A stretch of 48,831 bases of DNA, taken from the NCBI GenBank assembly GCA_910579865.1, contig CAJTXA010000023.1, forward strand, positions 1 to 48,831. Reading direction: 5' to 3'. Positions 7,862-16,421 of this stretch are shown here, one piece after another. Source of the stretch: an uncultured Lachnospiraceae bacterium (GTDB lineage Bacteria > Bacillota > Clostridia > Lachnospirales > Lachnospiraceae). Numbering within the stretch: position 1 is the stretch's first letter; every line of letters starts with the position of its first letter. Both the position numbers and the translations under genes were made by a program. The notes under the pieces are model-generated. The model was not told the origin of the DNA and did not search any database. It worked only from the letters and a program-made list of their open reading frames with translations.

Positions 7862-8444
7862 TTATACTTCTAACTCCTTCTGATATAATTGGAAAATTAC
7901 AAAACCATGCCAACTGAAATCCCAAATTTCCAGCAAAATAAATGCTGCTGGAAAAATTCCATATTTTAAAATCCAATATGCAATGTGATAATCAATTTGG
8001 TAATATTGAGGAAGAAGATCTTCTGGTTGTATATTTTCCCTCCTCTCAAAAACTGAAATATCTGCCATTCCCCAAGGTTGAGCTGTTTTTCAAGCAAAGA
8101 TTGAATTTGAATGGTATCATTAAAAGATTGTTCTGTTTGTATTTCTTTTTGATAAGCAGCAAGTTCTTCCTTAATAAAAATAAGGTAAAAAAACAAAATA
8201 TTCCTAAAATACAAACTGCTTTTATGCATTTTACTTTTATACAATTCTTATAGGAAAAAAATATCACCCCAATAAAACTAAACATTAATATCCATACTAC
8301 ACTAAAACCATAATCTGACAAAATCTGCTTATCAAAAAAACAAATAATTGCAAATAGTAAAATATTAAGCAAGGAAAATGCATATCGCATCATATAAGTA
8401 CCACTTACTAAAATATAACAAGGATATAGAAATTTTCCTTCCAC
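7862..8444 (-). pseudogene. Decayed FtsW/RodA/SpoVE-like membrane protein
   Basis: Three overlapping frames together carry what looks like one broken polytopic membrane protein. Frame one (about 8444-8200) has several hydrophobic segments such as NILLFAIICFF. Frame two (about 8190-8060) reads DTIQIQSLLEKQLNLGEW. Frame three (8068-7862) reads EDLLPQYYQIDYHIAYWILK, which resembles the LPE...TDYI signature of FtsW/RodA proteins. At least two frameshifts are needed to join them, and later membrane segments are not recognisable. The preceding frame (8468-8893) is probably its N-terminal part. Such proteins flip or polymerise peptidoglycan precursors; this copy cannot work. Identity rests on a short signature. 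Confidence 0.45.
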
Positions 8445-8467
8445 ATTTAATGTTTAAAAGAAAAAAA

Positions 8468-8893
8468 TCATTCCCCAAGGAAAACCATAATTTGAACTAT
8501 TCCTTTTACATGTTTAAAAAGAAAAGAACCTAATTTTATAAAAAATAATAATAGGAATCCTCCATATATAAGATATAAAAATTGATTTCGCTGAAAGTGG
8601 TGTGAAATACCATATGGTCTTAAAGTTCTTAAATTTCCCAATATAGCAATCAAAAAAAATTTTCTTTTTTGATGGGAATGATTTAGTTCTTTTCCAACAA
8701 GAGAAGGATTTCCCATAAACTCTAAAGCAACATGCCATGCCTCTTCTTCCTTTAAGCCATTCTCCATATTGTAAAAAACTGAATCCTTGATATGGTGGTA
8801 CAATTCTAAAATTACAGTTTCTTGAACTTCTTTTTCCTTTAGTTCCTTTTGAACAATCTTTAAAAATTCTTGTACTTCATAATATGGAATCAA
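8468..8893 (-). CDS. Permease-prefix-like domain protein, probably the N-terminal piece of the decayed gene
   Basis: The 141-residue frame begins with a helical domain (residues 1-65) with the pattern EFLKIVQKELKEKE...LELYHHIKDS...GLKEEEAWHVALEFMGNPSLVG, like the small prefix domain found ahead of permeases and some FtsW-like proteins of Firmicutes. One or two membrane segments follow (FLYLIYGGFLLLFFIKLGSFLF). The start is a TTG with no Shine-Dalgarno upstream, and the frame stops just before the next frame at 8444. Both points suggest a relic, although a free-standing small membrane protein cannot be ruled out. glyS lies 92 bases upstream. Confidence 0.45.
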   Translation of the reverse strand: MIPYYEVQEFLKIVQKELKEKEVQETVILELYHHIKDSVFYNMENGLKEEEAWHVALEFMGNPSLVGKELNHSHQKRKFFLIAILGNLRTLRPYGISHHFQRNQFLYLIYGGFLLLFFIKLGSFLFKHVKGIVQIMVFLGE

Positions 8894-8985
8894 AAAAAGA
8901 GTGAAACAGCCGAAGCCATCCCACTCTGCCTTCCAAAATTTAGTGTCTCTCTTTTCTCTATCTCTGCTTTCCTATAAAGACAAAA

Positions 8986-10374
8986 TTAAAATTCCAACTT
9001 CTTTTCCAAATATGTCTTTAACTCTGAAATCGCTACTCGTTCCTGCTCCATACTGTCTCGCTCTCGAACAGTAACTGCTCCATCTGTTTCAGAATCAAAA
9101 TCATATGTGACACAAAATGGTGTTCCTATTTCATCTTGTCTGCGATAACGCTTTCCAATATTTCCACGTTCATCAAATTCACAATTAAAATATTTAGAAA
9201 GCTCTGTATAAACCTTCTCTGCTCCCTCACTTAATTTCTTAGAAAGAGGAAAGACTCCCACTTTAACAGGAGCAATCGCTGGATGAAACCGAAGTACTGT
9301 CCGCATATCCCCATCTGCAAGTTCCTCTTCGTCATAAGCAGCACATAAAAAAGCAAGTGTAACACGATCAGCTCCAAGCGAAGGCTCAATCACATATGGA
9401 ATATACTTTTCTTTCTTTTCATCATCAAAATATCCCATATCCTCTCCAGAAGTATTTTGATGTTGTGTTAAATCATAGTCTGTTCGATCTGCAATTCCCC
9501 AAAGTTCACCCCATCCAAATGGAAATAAAAATTCCAAATCAGTAGTCGCATTACTATAAAAACACAGTTCCTCTTTCGCATGATCCCTTGCTCGTAACTG
9601 TTCCGAAGGAATTCCAAGCTGAAGCAGCCAATCCATACAAAACTTTTTCCAATAAGTAAACCATTCCAAATCTGTTCCCGGCTCACAGAAAAATTCTAGT
9701 TCCATCTGTTCAAATTCTCTTGTTCGGAAAGTAAAATTTCCAGGGGAAATTTCATTTCGAAAAGCCTTCCCAATCTGCCCAATTCCAAAAGGAATTTTTT
9801 TCCTAGAAGTTCTTTGTACATTTTTAAAATTTACAAAAATTCCCTGTGCGGTTTCTGGACGTAAATAAATCGTATCCTTTGAATCTTCTGTAATTCCTTG
9901 AAATGTTTTAAACATTAAATTAAACTGACGAATATCTGTAAAATCATGCTTTTTACAAGAAGGACAAGGAATTTTATGTTCTTTAATAAATGCCATCATC
10001 TCCTCTTGTGTCCAACCATCTACGGAACCTTCTAAAGTAATTTCTTGCTCTGCTGCAAAATTTTCAATTAATTGATCCGCCCGAAATCGTTCATGACAGC
10101 CACGACAGTCCATAAGTGGATCCGAAAATCCACCCAAATGTCCAGAGGCAACCCAAGTCTGTGGATTCATAAGAATTGCGCAATCCACCCCAACATTATA
10201 AGGACTTTCCTGTACGAACTTTTGCCACCAGGCTTTCTTTACATTATTTTTCAATTCCACTCCAAGATTTCCATAATCCCAAGTATTGGCAAGTCCTCCA
10301 TAAATCTCAGAACCAGGATAAATAAACCCACGTGACTTAGCAAGTGCAATAATTTTTTCCATTGTTTTTTCCAT
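8986..10374 (-). CDS. glyS: Glycyl-tRNA synthetase, homodimeric type
   Basis: A 462-residue class II enzyme that charges tRNA-Gly with glycine. It starts EKTMEKIIALAKSRGFIYPG and shows the glycine-rich site YGGLANTWDYGNLGVELKNN, a zinc-binding set CRGCHERF and CPSCKKHDF, class II motif 2 in FRNEISP(GNFTFRTREFEQ), and motif 3 in EPSLGADR. The C-terminal anticodon-binding domain begins near APVKVGVFPLS. Length equals the usual 460. The ATG at 10374 has AGAGGAG nine bases upstream; a GTG at 10383 is in frame but overlaps that site. It follows the lipoprotein gene by 44 bases and should share its promoter; no T-box lies in that gap. Confidence 0.96.
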   Translation of the reverse strand: MEKTMEKIIALAKSRGFIYPGSEIYGGLANTWDYGNLGVELKNNVKKAWWQKFVQESPYNVGVDCAILMNPQTWVASGHLGGFSDPLMDCRGCHERFRADQLIENFAAEQEITLEGSVDGWTQEEMMAFIKEHKIPCPSCKKHDFTDIRQFNLMFKTFQGITEDSKDTIYLRPETAQGIFVNFKNVQRTSRKKIPFGIGQIGKAFRNEISPGNFTFRTREFEQMELEFFCEPGTDLEWFTYWKKFCMDWLLQLGIPSEQLRARDHAKEELCFYSNATTDLEFLFPFGWGELWGIADRTDYDLTQHQNTSGEDMGYFDDEKKEKYIPYVIEPSLGADRVTLAFLCAAYDEEELADGDMRTVLRFHPAIAPVKVGVFPLSKKLSEGAEKVYTELSKYFNCEFDERGNIGKRYRRQDEIGTPFCVTYDFDSETDGAVTVRERDSMEQERVAISELKTYLEKKLEF

Positions 10375-10418
10375 ATTTTCCACTCCTCTATATTAAACTC
10401 TATTTCTATCGATCGAAT

Positions 10419-11003
10419 CTATTTTTTATATACAATATAACATTCCTCTCCACCAGTCTTTGCTTCCTTCTTTCCATCTGTTGTTACACCTTCACTTATG
10501 TAAAGTATCTTACTAGGAAATACTACATTGGTAGACTGTTGTGTAATTACAATTCCATAGTTCCCATTCTCTGTTACCTTTGCAACAGAAACATTATCTG
10601 TTTTTCCATACTCTGTAAACGCTTTATCAAACTGATACCCTTCCTCCATTGCCTCTCGTACAGTTCCAACAAATAAAGTATCTTCATTAAATTCTCGGTA
10701 ATCTTCATCTTGCTTATAAGATATCGTTACCTTTGCAATCTCATCTTCTACTTCCACTTCTTCCAATAAAATCTGTGTAGAAACCTTATTTAAATTATAT
10801 TCTTGTATCTCATTTCGTACAAAATTTTCCAGTTCGGAAGCGTCATAATATTCCTTATCAAAAGCTTCTACTACCACTTCCATAAATGTTCCATCACTAT
10901 TTACAACTAAAGTAGTTGTATCATAAGTTGCTGTCCGATCTCCACACCCTACAAGGCAACAAACTAATAGTGCCATACACAACCACAACTTAAGTCTTTT
11001 CAT
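10419..11003 (-). CDS. Secreted lipoprotein of unknown function
   Basis: A 194-residue protein with a lipoprotein signal: KR at the start, a hydrophobic core and the lipobox LVGC at residues 17-20. The mature part is acidic and rich in beta strands, with repeated valine-rich strands (DTTTLVVNSDGTFMEVVVE). I do not recognise a family; similar lipoproteins occur beside glyS or recO in Lachnospiraceae. It would sit on the outer face of the cell membrane. The gene has a strong promoter 167 bases upstream and is the first gene of a pair with glyS. Confidence 0.75.
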   Translation of the reverse strand: MKRLKLWLCMALLVCCLVGCGDRTATYDTTTLVVNSDGTFMEVVVEAFDKEYYDASELENFVRNEIQEYNLNKVSTQILLEEVEVEDEIAKVTISYKQDEDYREFNEDTLFVGTVREAMEEGYQFDKAFTEYGKTDNVSVAKVTENGNYGIVITQQSTNVVFPSKILYISEGVTTDGKKEAKTGGEECYIVYKK

Positions 11004-11169
11004 TCTTCACCCATACCTTTCTCTTTATGCCAGACGCCTTATCAATCTGTGTTTTGCTTTTACTTTTTGACTTCTTCTGACATTTTGTTTTCTTTCTTCT
11101 ATTTTAATTTTACTTCTATTGCATCTTGTTTTACCCTATATAACAATAGCAATATCCGTATATAAATGG

Positions 11170-11198
11170 AGTATAGCAGAAAATCTACATTGTGGCAA
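11170..11198 (-). promoter_or_regulatory. Sigma-A promoter of the lipoprotein-glyS pair
   Basis: TTGCCA (11193-11198) and TATACT (11170-11175) are spaced by exactly 17 bases. It starts just after the recO stop. The leader of about 160 bases before the first ATG shows no T-box sequence. Confidence 0.65.
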
Positions 11199-11219
11199 CT
11201 GTTAGTTTTATGACCTAAA

Positions 11220-11972
11220 TTAAAACAATCCTTTCATTTCTTCCAATATTTCCAAAGATTTCATTTTCCGATCCATCCGTTGGTTTCTATACTGTTTTAA
11301 AATTCTTTTTAATTCCAATAGTACGGTTTCACTTACCTGAAACGTGTATAACCTTTCTACAGGCGAAGCGACAATATATTGTAATGCATAAATAGTAGAA
11401 TCCATAATTGGTACTGCATCTGCTACCTGTCGTTTACAGAGATCACAAACCACACCATTTTCCCGAACACTAAAAGCAGTAAATTCTTTTGCCTGTTTAC
11501 AATGTACACAAGCAAACATCTGTGGATACTCCCCATTTTGCACCATTGCTCTTAATTCAAAAATAATACAGACCAATTCATTTTCTAAATTTTTATTTAA
11601 AAGTGCCCGAAAAGACTGGTAAAGTAAAAGTAACAGTCCACTTCCATCCATATTTTCATAACTATAATAAGAGGATAACTCCAAAAAATACATTCCATAC
11701 GCTGTTCCTTCCAAATCGTTTGACAATTCATAAAAATAGTTTGAAATTTGTATGGCATGAATGGTATAGGCATTTCTTCCTTCTAATAAAAAAAACTCAC
11801 CAAAAGAAAAAGGACGTGTTCCTGCAAGCAAAGAACTATTTTGACGTCTTGCTCCTTTTGCAAATGCAGCGATCTTCCCTTTTTCCCTTGTGAGTATCAC
11901 TACCCGTTTATCCGACTCTCCTACTGGTGCTCCTGCAAGCACCATTCCAGTTACTTTTATCGTTTCACTCAT
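11220..11972 (-). CDS. recO: DNA repair protein RecO
   Basis: A 250-residue protein that helps load RecA onto SSB-coated DNA in the RecFOR pathway. It has the N-terminal OB-fold (TGMVLAGAPVGESDKRVVIL, then GKIAAFAKGARRQNSSLLA) and a helical C-terminal domain with a four-cysteine zinc site, CVHC near residue 155 and CDLC near 178. Length is typical. It lies 18 bases after era, the usual Firmicute order, so the two are cotranscribed. Confidence 0.95.
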   Translation of the reverse strand: MSETIKVTGMVLAGAPVGESDKRVVILTREKGKIAAFAKGARRQNSSLLAGTRPFSFGEFFLLEGRNAYTIHAIQISNYFYELSNDLEGTAYGMYFLELSSYYSYENMDGSGLLLLLYQSFRALLNKNLENELVCIIFELRAMVQNGEYPQMFACVHCKQAKEFTAFSVRENGVVCDLCKRQVADAVPIMDSTIYALQYIVASPVERLYTFQVSETVLLELKRILKQYRNQRMDRKMKSLEILEEMKGLF

Positions 11973-11990
11973 ATTTATTCTGTACCTATC

Positions 11991-12926
11991 CTATTTTTTA
12001 TCTAAGTTTACTTCTCCGTCTTTTCCTTTTTGATAGCCATAATTTTTTAATAAAATTTCACTATCCCTCCACTCTTTCCGAACCTTTACCCAAACCTGTA
12101 AATTTACTTGCATTTCCAACATATGCTCTAATTCATACCGAGCCTGCGATCCAATCTTTTTTAACATTGCTCCCTTTTTTCCAATAATAATTCCTTTATG
12201 GGACTCTCTTTCACAAATAATCGTTGCTTCAATATCGATAATACCCCCATTTTTTCGTTCTTTCATTTTCTCTACAACAACAGCAATTCCATGTGGAATC
12301 TCATCTTCTAAAATCCGAAGTGCCTTTTCTCGAATCAATTCTGCCGCAATCTGACGCATTGGCTGATCTGTTATTGTATCCTCATCATAAAAAGCAGGTC
12401 CATAAGTTAAATATTGAAAAATACACTGAATCAATGTATCTACATTCTTTCCTTGAAAAGCAGAAACTGGAACAATTTCCGCAAAATTCATCTCTTTCCG
12501 ATAGACATCAATTGCTGTAAAAACTTCCTCTTTCTTTACCATATCAACTTTATTAATTACTAAAATTACTGGAATCTTTGCCTTTTTTAACTGTGTTAAT
12601 ATATGTTGCTCTCCTGCACCAATATAAGTAGTTGGCTCCACTAGCCAAAGAATTACATCTACCTCCCGTAAAGTTTGCTCTGCAACATTTACCATATATT
12701 CTCCCAGTTTATTCTTTGCCTTATGAATTCCAGGCGTGTCCAAAAAAATAATCTGTCCCATTTTAGAAGTATAAACTGTCTGAATTCGATTGCGTGTTGT
12801 CTGTGGCTTATTTGAAGTAATTGCAATCTTTTGTCCAATAATCTGATTCATCAAAGTCGATTTTCCCACATTTGGCCTTCCCACTAATGCAACAAAACCG
12901 GATTTTAAATTTGTCTGTTCTGCCAA
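11991..12926 (-). CDS. era: GTPase Era
   Basis: A 311-residue GTPase that binds the 3' end of 16S rRNA and helps mature the small ribosomal subunit. The G motifs are complete: GRPNVGKS (about residues 16-23), DTPGIHKAKNKLGEYM, and NKVD. The C-terminal KH domain has IIGKKGAMLKKIGSQAR. The start is a TTG at 12926 with AAGGAG eight bases upstream; no ATG fits. The terminator of the ssb-like gene lies just upstream, so era must have its own promoter, which I could not place clearly. Confidence 0.97.
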   Translation of the reverse strand: MAEQTNLKSGFVALVGRPNVGKSTLMNQIIGQKIAITSNKPQTTRNRIQTVYTSKMGQIIFLDTPGIHKAKNKLGEYMVNVAEQTLREVDVILWLVEPTTYIGAGEQHILTQLKKAKIPVILVINKVDMVKKEEVFTAIDVYRKEMNFAEIVPVSAFQGKNVDTLIQCIFQYLTYGPAFYDEDTITDQPMRQIAAELIREKALRILEDEIPHGIAVVVEKMKERKNGGIIDIEATIICERESHKGIIIGKKGAMLKKIGSQARYELEHMLEMQVNLQVWVKVRKEWRDSEILLKNYGYQKGKDGEVNLDKK

Positions 12927-12962
12927 TTCCTTTACTCCTTTCGTATCTACTCTTTTTTATCT

Positions 12963-12999
12963 AAAAAAAGTACCCCATCAGCCAAAAAGCTATGGGGCA
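12963..12999 (-). terminator. Intrinsic terminator of the SSB-like gene
   Basis: On the minus strand TGCCCCAT pairs with ATGGGGTA, extended by AGC/GCT at the loop side, and seven T follow. It lies 19 bases after the stop codon. Confidence 0.85.
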
Positions 13000-13017
13000 C
13001 CATTTTCTGTTCCCAAA

Positions 13018-13650
13018 CTATTCCACTCCATACTCCAATTTACTAACAGAAACCTCATAAGCTATACGCTTTTCTCCTTCGTTCTCCCCAAGCTTTTTCA
13101 TATACTCCCGACTCTGTACACGTCCCCAAATACGGATTTTTCCTCCTACCTCAAAACCGGAAGCATATCTTGCATTTCTTCCCCATGCAATGCAAGGTAT
13201 ATAATCGGATTTTCCGTATGGACGGTTTACAGCCACAAGCAAATCTGCAATTTCCCTTCCAAGTGGTGTTTTACGATAGATAGGCGGCTTGCAAATGAAA
13301 CCCTCCAAAAATATTTGATTGGTTTTGCTCATTTCGCTATCGTTTTCCAGAATTTCCCATTCTCGCACAAAGATAGAAAGAACTAATCGGTTCCGTGTTC
13401 CCTCATGGCGGTTATAAGAACGAAATTGACCAGATACCTCAACGATCATCCCCCTAAAGTCTTTTGTGATATCTACCAAACGTTCCGAAACCATAAGCGG
13501 AATAATATCCGCCTGACTACTCAGCCGATTTACGGATACATCTACCATATAGAACCCTTCTCCAAATACCTCATGGCTAAATTCAAAATCTGAAATTACC
13601 TCGCCAATCATGCTTACCTTGTTGTTTTCAATTACCTTATCTGTCATCAT
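13018..13650 (-). CDS. SSB-like protein with two OB domains
   Basis: A 210-residue protein that appears to hold two single-stranded-DNA-binding OB folds. The first runs about residues 8-105 (NNKVSMIGEVISDFEF to RLVLSIFVREWEIL). The second runs about 115-205 (NQIFLEGFICKPPIYRKTPLGREIADLLVAVNRP to RIAYEVSVSKLEYG), with WGRVQSREYMKK very like bacterial SSB. There is no acidic DDDIPF tail, so it is probably not the main SSB. I chose ATG 13650, seven bases after GGGAG. It is monocistronic, with a terminator behind it. Confidence 0.75.
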   Translation of the reverse strand: MMTDKVIENNKVSMIGEVISDFEFSHEVFGEGFYMVDVSVNRLSSQADIIPLMVSERLVDITKDFRGMIVEVSGQFRSYNRHEGTRNRLVLSIFVREWEILENDSEMSKTNQIFLEGFICKPPIYRKTPLGREIADLLVAVNRPYGKSDYIPCIAWGRNARYASGFEVGGKIRIWGRVQSREYMKKLGENEGEKRIAYEVSVSKLEYGVE

Positions 13651-13858
13651 AGTATTTCTCCCTTCCCGTGGCATTCCTCTATATGCCTCTTGTAGTTTTG
13701 TCCACTATCATATTTATGCCATTTCTGGGAAATTATACATTAACTTATCGACTATTTTCTCGACTTTAGGAAAAATACTGTCGTTTCTTGTTCTTTTCTC
13801 CCACATTTTCACAAATATTGCAGTAAAGACCTACCTTTCTTCTGTTGCTGTATTGGAA

Positions 13859-13887
13859 ACAGGCTGCCTTTCTCCCAGACAGCCTGT
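13859..13887 (-). terminator. Intrinsic terminator of ilvE
   Basis: ACAGGCTG (13859-13866) and CAGCCTGT (13880-13887) form a stem 15 bases after the ilvE stop, followed by TTTCC on the minus strand. The short U run makes it moderate. Confidence 0.6.
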
Positions 13888-13901
13888 CTATCCACATAGT
13901 C

Positions 13902-14927
13902 TTATTGGATTACGTGAATCCATCCCTCTGGTGCTTTCCTATGTCCCATTTGAATCCCTGTCAGCGTTTCATATAACTTCTTTGTAATCGGTCCCATCTG
14001 CGTCATTCCACTTGGAAAACAAATTTCTTCTCCATGATCAACTATTTTTCCTACTGGAGATAGGACTGCTGCAGTTCCACAAAGGCCACATTCTGCAAAG
14101 TCTTTTAACTCTTCTTTATAGACTTCACGTTCTTCTACTTCTAATCCCAAATATTCCTTTGCTACCGTAACCAAAGAACGGCGTGTAATCGAAGGTAAAA
14201 TAGTTGGAGATTTTGGTGTTACCACCTTATTGTCCTTTGTAATAAATATAAAATTCGCACCACCTGTTTCCTCTACCTTTGTCTTTGTAGCGGAATCGAG
14301 ATACATATTTTCATCAAACCCTTCCTTATGGGCTGTTACAATTGCATGTAAACTCATTGCATAATTTAATCCTGCTTTAATATGCCCTGTTCCATTTGGT
14401 GCTGCACGATCAAAATCACTAATTTTAATTGTAAGCGGATGTATTCCACCTTTAAAATATGGTCCAACTGGTGTACAAAAAATCCGAAATTGATATTCCT
14501 CTGCAGGTTTTACTCCAATTACTGGACTAATTCCAAACATATAAGGCCGAATATATAAAGTTGCTCCCGATCCATAAGGTGGAACATAAGCTTCATTCGC
14601 AGCCACTACTTTCGTTACTGCATCAAGAAAGCGTTCCTTTGGAAATGCTGGCATCTCCAATCTCTCACAAGAATCGATTAATCGTTCTGCATTTAAATCT
14701 GGCCGAAATGTTACAATATGTCCATCCTCAGTCGTATAAGCTTTTAATCCTTCAAATATCGTCTGTGCATACTGTAATACTCCCGCACACTCACTCATCA
14801 CAATCTGAGAATCTGAAATTAAAGCACCCTCATCCCATGCACCATTCTTATAATTAGAAACATAACGTTTCTCTGTTTCATGATAGCCAAATCCTAAATT
14901 TGCCCAGTCAAAATTTTTCTTTTCCAT
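13902..14927 (-). CDS. ilvE: Branched-chain amino acid aminotransferase
   Basis: A 341-residue PLP enzyme of fold type IV that makes valine, leucine and isoleucine from their 2-oxo acids with glutamate. It belongs to the long subgroup (about 340 residues). It has the lead-in QTIFEGLKAYTTEDG, the PLP lysine in GTGHIKAGLNYA (about residue 185), VEETGGANFIFI and the phosphate-binding CGTAAVLSPVG. The ribosome site is GGGAGGAC. It has a near-perfect promoter and its own terminator, so it is monocistronic. A small hairpin (arms 14964-14970 and 14981-14987) lies in its leader. Confidence 0.96.
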   Translation of the reverse strand: MEKKNFDWANLGFGYHETEKRYVSNYKNGAWDEGALISDSQIVMSECAGVLQYAQTIFEGLKAYTTEDGHIVTFRPDLNAERLIDSCERLEMPAFPKERFLDAVTKVVAANEAYVPPYGSGATLYIRPYMFGISPVIGVKPAEEYQFRIFCTPVGPYFKGGIHPLTIKISDFDRAAPNGTGHIKAGLNYAMSLHAIVTAHKEGFDENMYLDSATKTKVEETGGANFIFITKDNKVVTPKSPTILPSITRRSLVTVAKEYLGLEVEEREVYKEELKDFAECGLCGTAAVLSPVGKIVDHGEEICFPSGMTQMGPITKKLYETLTGIQMGHRKAPEGWIHVIQ

Positions 14928-15019
14928 TATAGTCCTCCCTTTTGTATTCTACACAATCGAGCTTAGACAGCAATTCTTTTCTGTCTATTTGTTCTGTAAT
15001 TTTACTTTTCTGATAGTTT

Positions 15020-15048
15020 AGTTTACTGCCAGATTTTCCAACTGTCAA
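15020..15048 (-). promoter_or_regulatory. Sigma-A promoter of ilvE
   Basis: A perfect -35 TTGACA (15043-15048), a 17-base spacer and a -10 TAAACT (15020-15025). It begins immediately beyond the stop of the ABC permease gene. Confidence 0.75.
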
Positions 15049-15053
15049 GAACT

Positions 15054-16421
15054 TTATTCGTTTCGAATCGCTGCCAAAGGACTTAACTTCATTGCTCGAA
15101 GTGCTGGAAGAAATCCAGAAATTACACCAACCAAAACAGCAAATCCAAGTGCTGCCAATGTAAGCCAAAGTGGAATATAAGAAATCCCAGTAGGCTCTAC
15201 AGAAGAACCATAGTAGGAATCTCCCATACCACTTGTCAGACGGTTAATTATAGCCGAAATTCCATAGCTTAATCCAACTCCTACCACACCTCCCAAAAAT
15301 CCAATAAATGCTGCCTCTAGTAAAAAGAGCATCCGAATATTGCCAAGAGAACAGCCAAGTACCTTAATTACTCCAATTTCTTTTGTTCTTTCATAAATTG
15401 ACATCATCATTGTATTTGCAATTCCAATTGCTGCAACAAATAAAGATACTGCACCGATTCCGCCAAGTACCATCTGAGAAGTTCTAGAAGACTGCTGCAT
15501 ACTTTCCATCCACTCTACATTACTATAGGCAGAAAATCCCATATCCTGTACTGTTACCAAAATATCATTTACATTTTCCATTTTATCTACATTAATCGTG
15601 CATGTTTCGTAACAAAAGTCACTATATGGCTTTCCATTTTTTTGTGTTGGCTGACCTGGAATCACTTTGTTCCGATAAATCTGTTTTAAAACAGATTCCA
15701 ATGCATCTATATTGCAATACATATAGTAAGAATATTGATTCCAATCATCTACTCCACCTTCTACCAAACCGCTTGCTTTTAACATATACTTTTTTGGTGG
15801 ATCGCCCTGACCGCCTTGTGAATTCCAATATCCCTCTCGATCAAATGTCGTAAACAATGGAACATTCATAAAATCCACATCTGCCAAAATCCCATTATTC
15901 CAATAGTATTCATTTGTTTTTTCATTATAAAAGTCTGTAATTACATTATTTCCTACTACAAACTCAAGGCTTGTTGGTGTATTGGCATTTGGATCAGGAA
16001 GACTTCCCTCTCCTAATGGAATTTTCTCTAACTCCTCTTGGGTTACTCCTCTCATTCTTACATAATCACATATATAAGCACCCTGTTTCATAATCACACT
16101 ATAATCCAATCTGGGATTTACACTTGTCACATGTTCCATATTTCGAAACGTTTCTATCATATCCCGATTCATTAGTAAAACTTCTGTATCAGAATTATTT
16201 CCACCAAAAGATTGATAATTATTTACTTCAATTGCTGTCAAACTTCCTGACTGTTCAATTGCCATCATCATACTACGATTTTGTCCAATTCCGATAGAAA
16301 CCATAACAACAATAGAAGCTGTACCAATAATTACACCTAATACGGTCAGAAACGTTCGCATTTTTCTTCTCCACAGATTACTAAGGCTCATTCTTAATAA
16401 ATCAGAAAATCTCATCTTCAT
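15054..16421 (-). CDS. MacB/FtsX-type ABC transporter permease
   Basis: A 455-residue membrane protein of the type 7 ABC family. One membrane segment near residues 20-42 (TFLTVLGVIIGTASIVVMVS) is followed by a large extracytoplasmic domain (about 45-310), then three membrane segments in the FtsX domain with ERTKEIGVIKVLGCS as coupling helix. These systems do mechanotransmission or export rather than bulk transport. The gene overlaps the preceding adaptor-like gene by 20 bases and is third in the operon after the ATPase. The substrate cannot be told; linkage to a CARDB-like protein suggests an envelope role. Confidence 0.88.
   Translation of the reverse strand: MKMRFSDLLRMSLSNLWRRKMRTFLTVLGVIIGTASIVVMVSIGIGQNRSMMMAIEQSGSLTAIEVNNYQSFGGNNSDTEVLLMNRDMIETFRNMEHVTSVNPRLDYSVIMKQGAYICDYVRMRGVTQEELEKIPLGEGSLPDPNANTPTSLEFVVGNNVITDFYNEKTNEYYWNNGILADVDFMNVPLFTTFDREGYWNSQGGQGDPPKKYMLKASGLVEGGVDDWNQYSYYMYCNIDALESVLKQIYRNKVIPGQPTQKNGKPYSDFCYETCTINVDKMENVNDILVTVQDMGFSAYSNVEWMESMQQSSRTSQMVLGGIGAVSLFVAAIGIANTMMMSIYERTKEIGVIKVLGCSLGNIRMLFLLEAAFIGFLGGVVGVGLSYGISAIINRLTSGMGDSYYGSSVEPTGISYIPLWLTLAALGFAVLVGVISGFLPALRAMKLSPLAAIRNE

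Noticed and set aside
10375..10418. T-box riboswitch before glyS
   Set aside because: The gap is only 44 bases, and the longer leader before the lipoprotein gene lacks the T-box core sequence.
14908..15168. Leftward 86-codon frame at the end of the ABC permease gene
   Set aside because: It is out of frame with the permease and runs through the ilvE promoter; no ribosome site.
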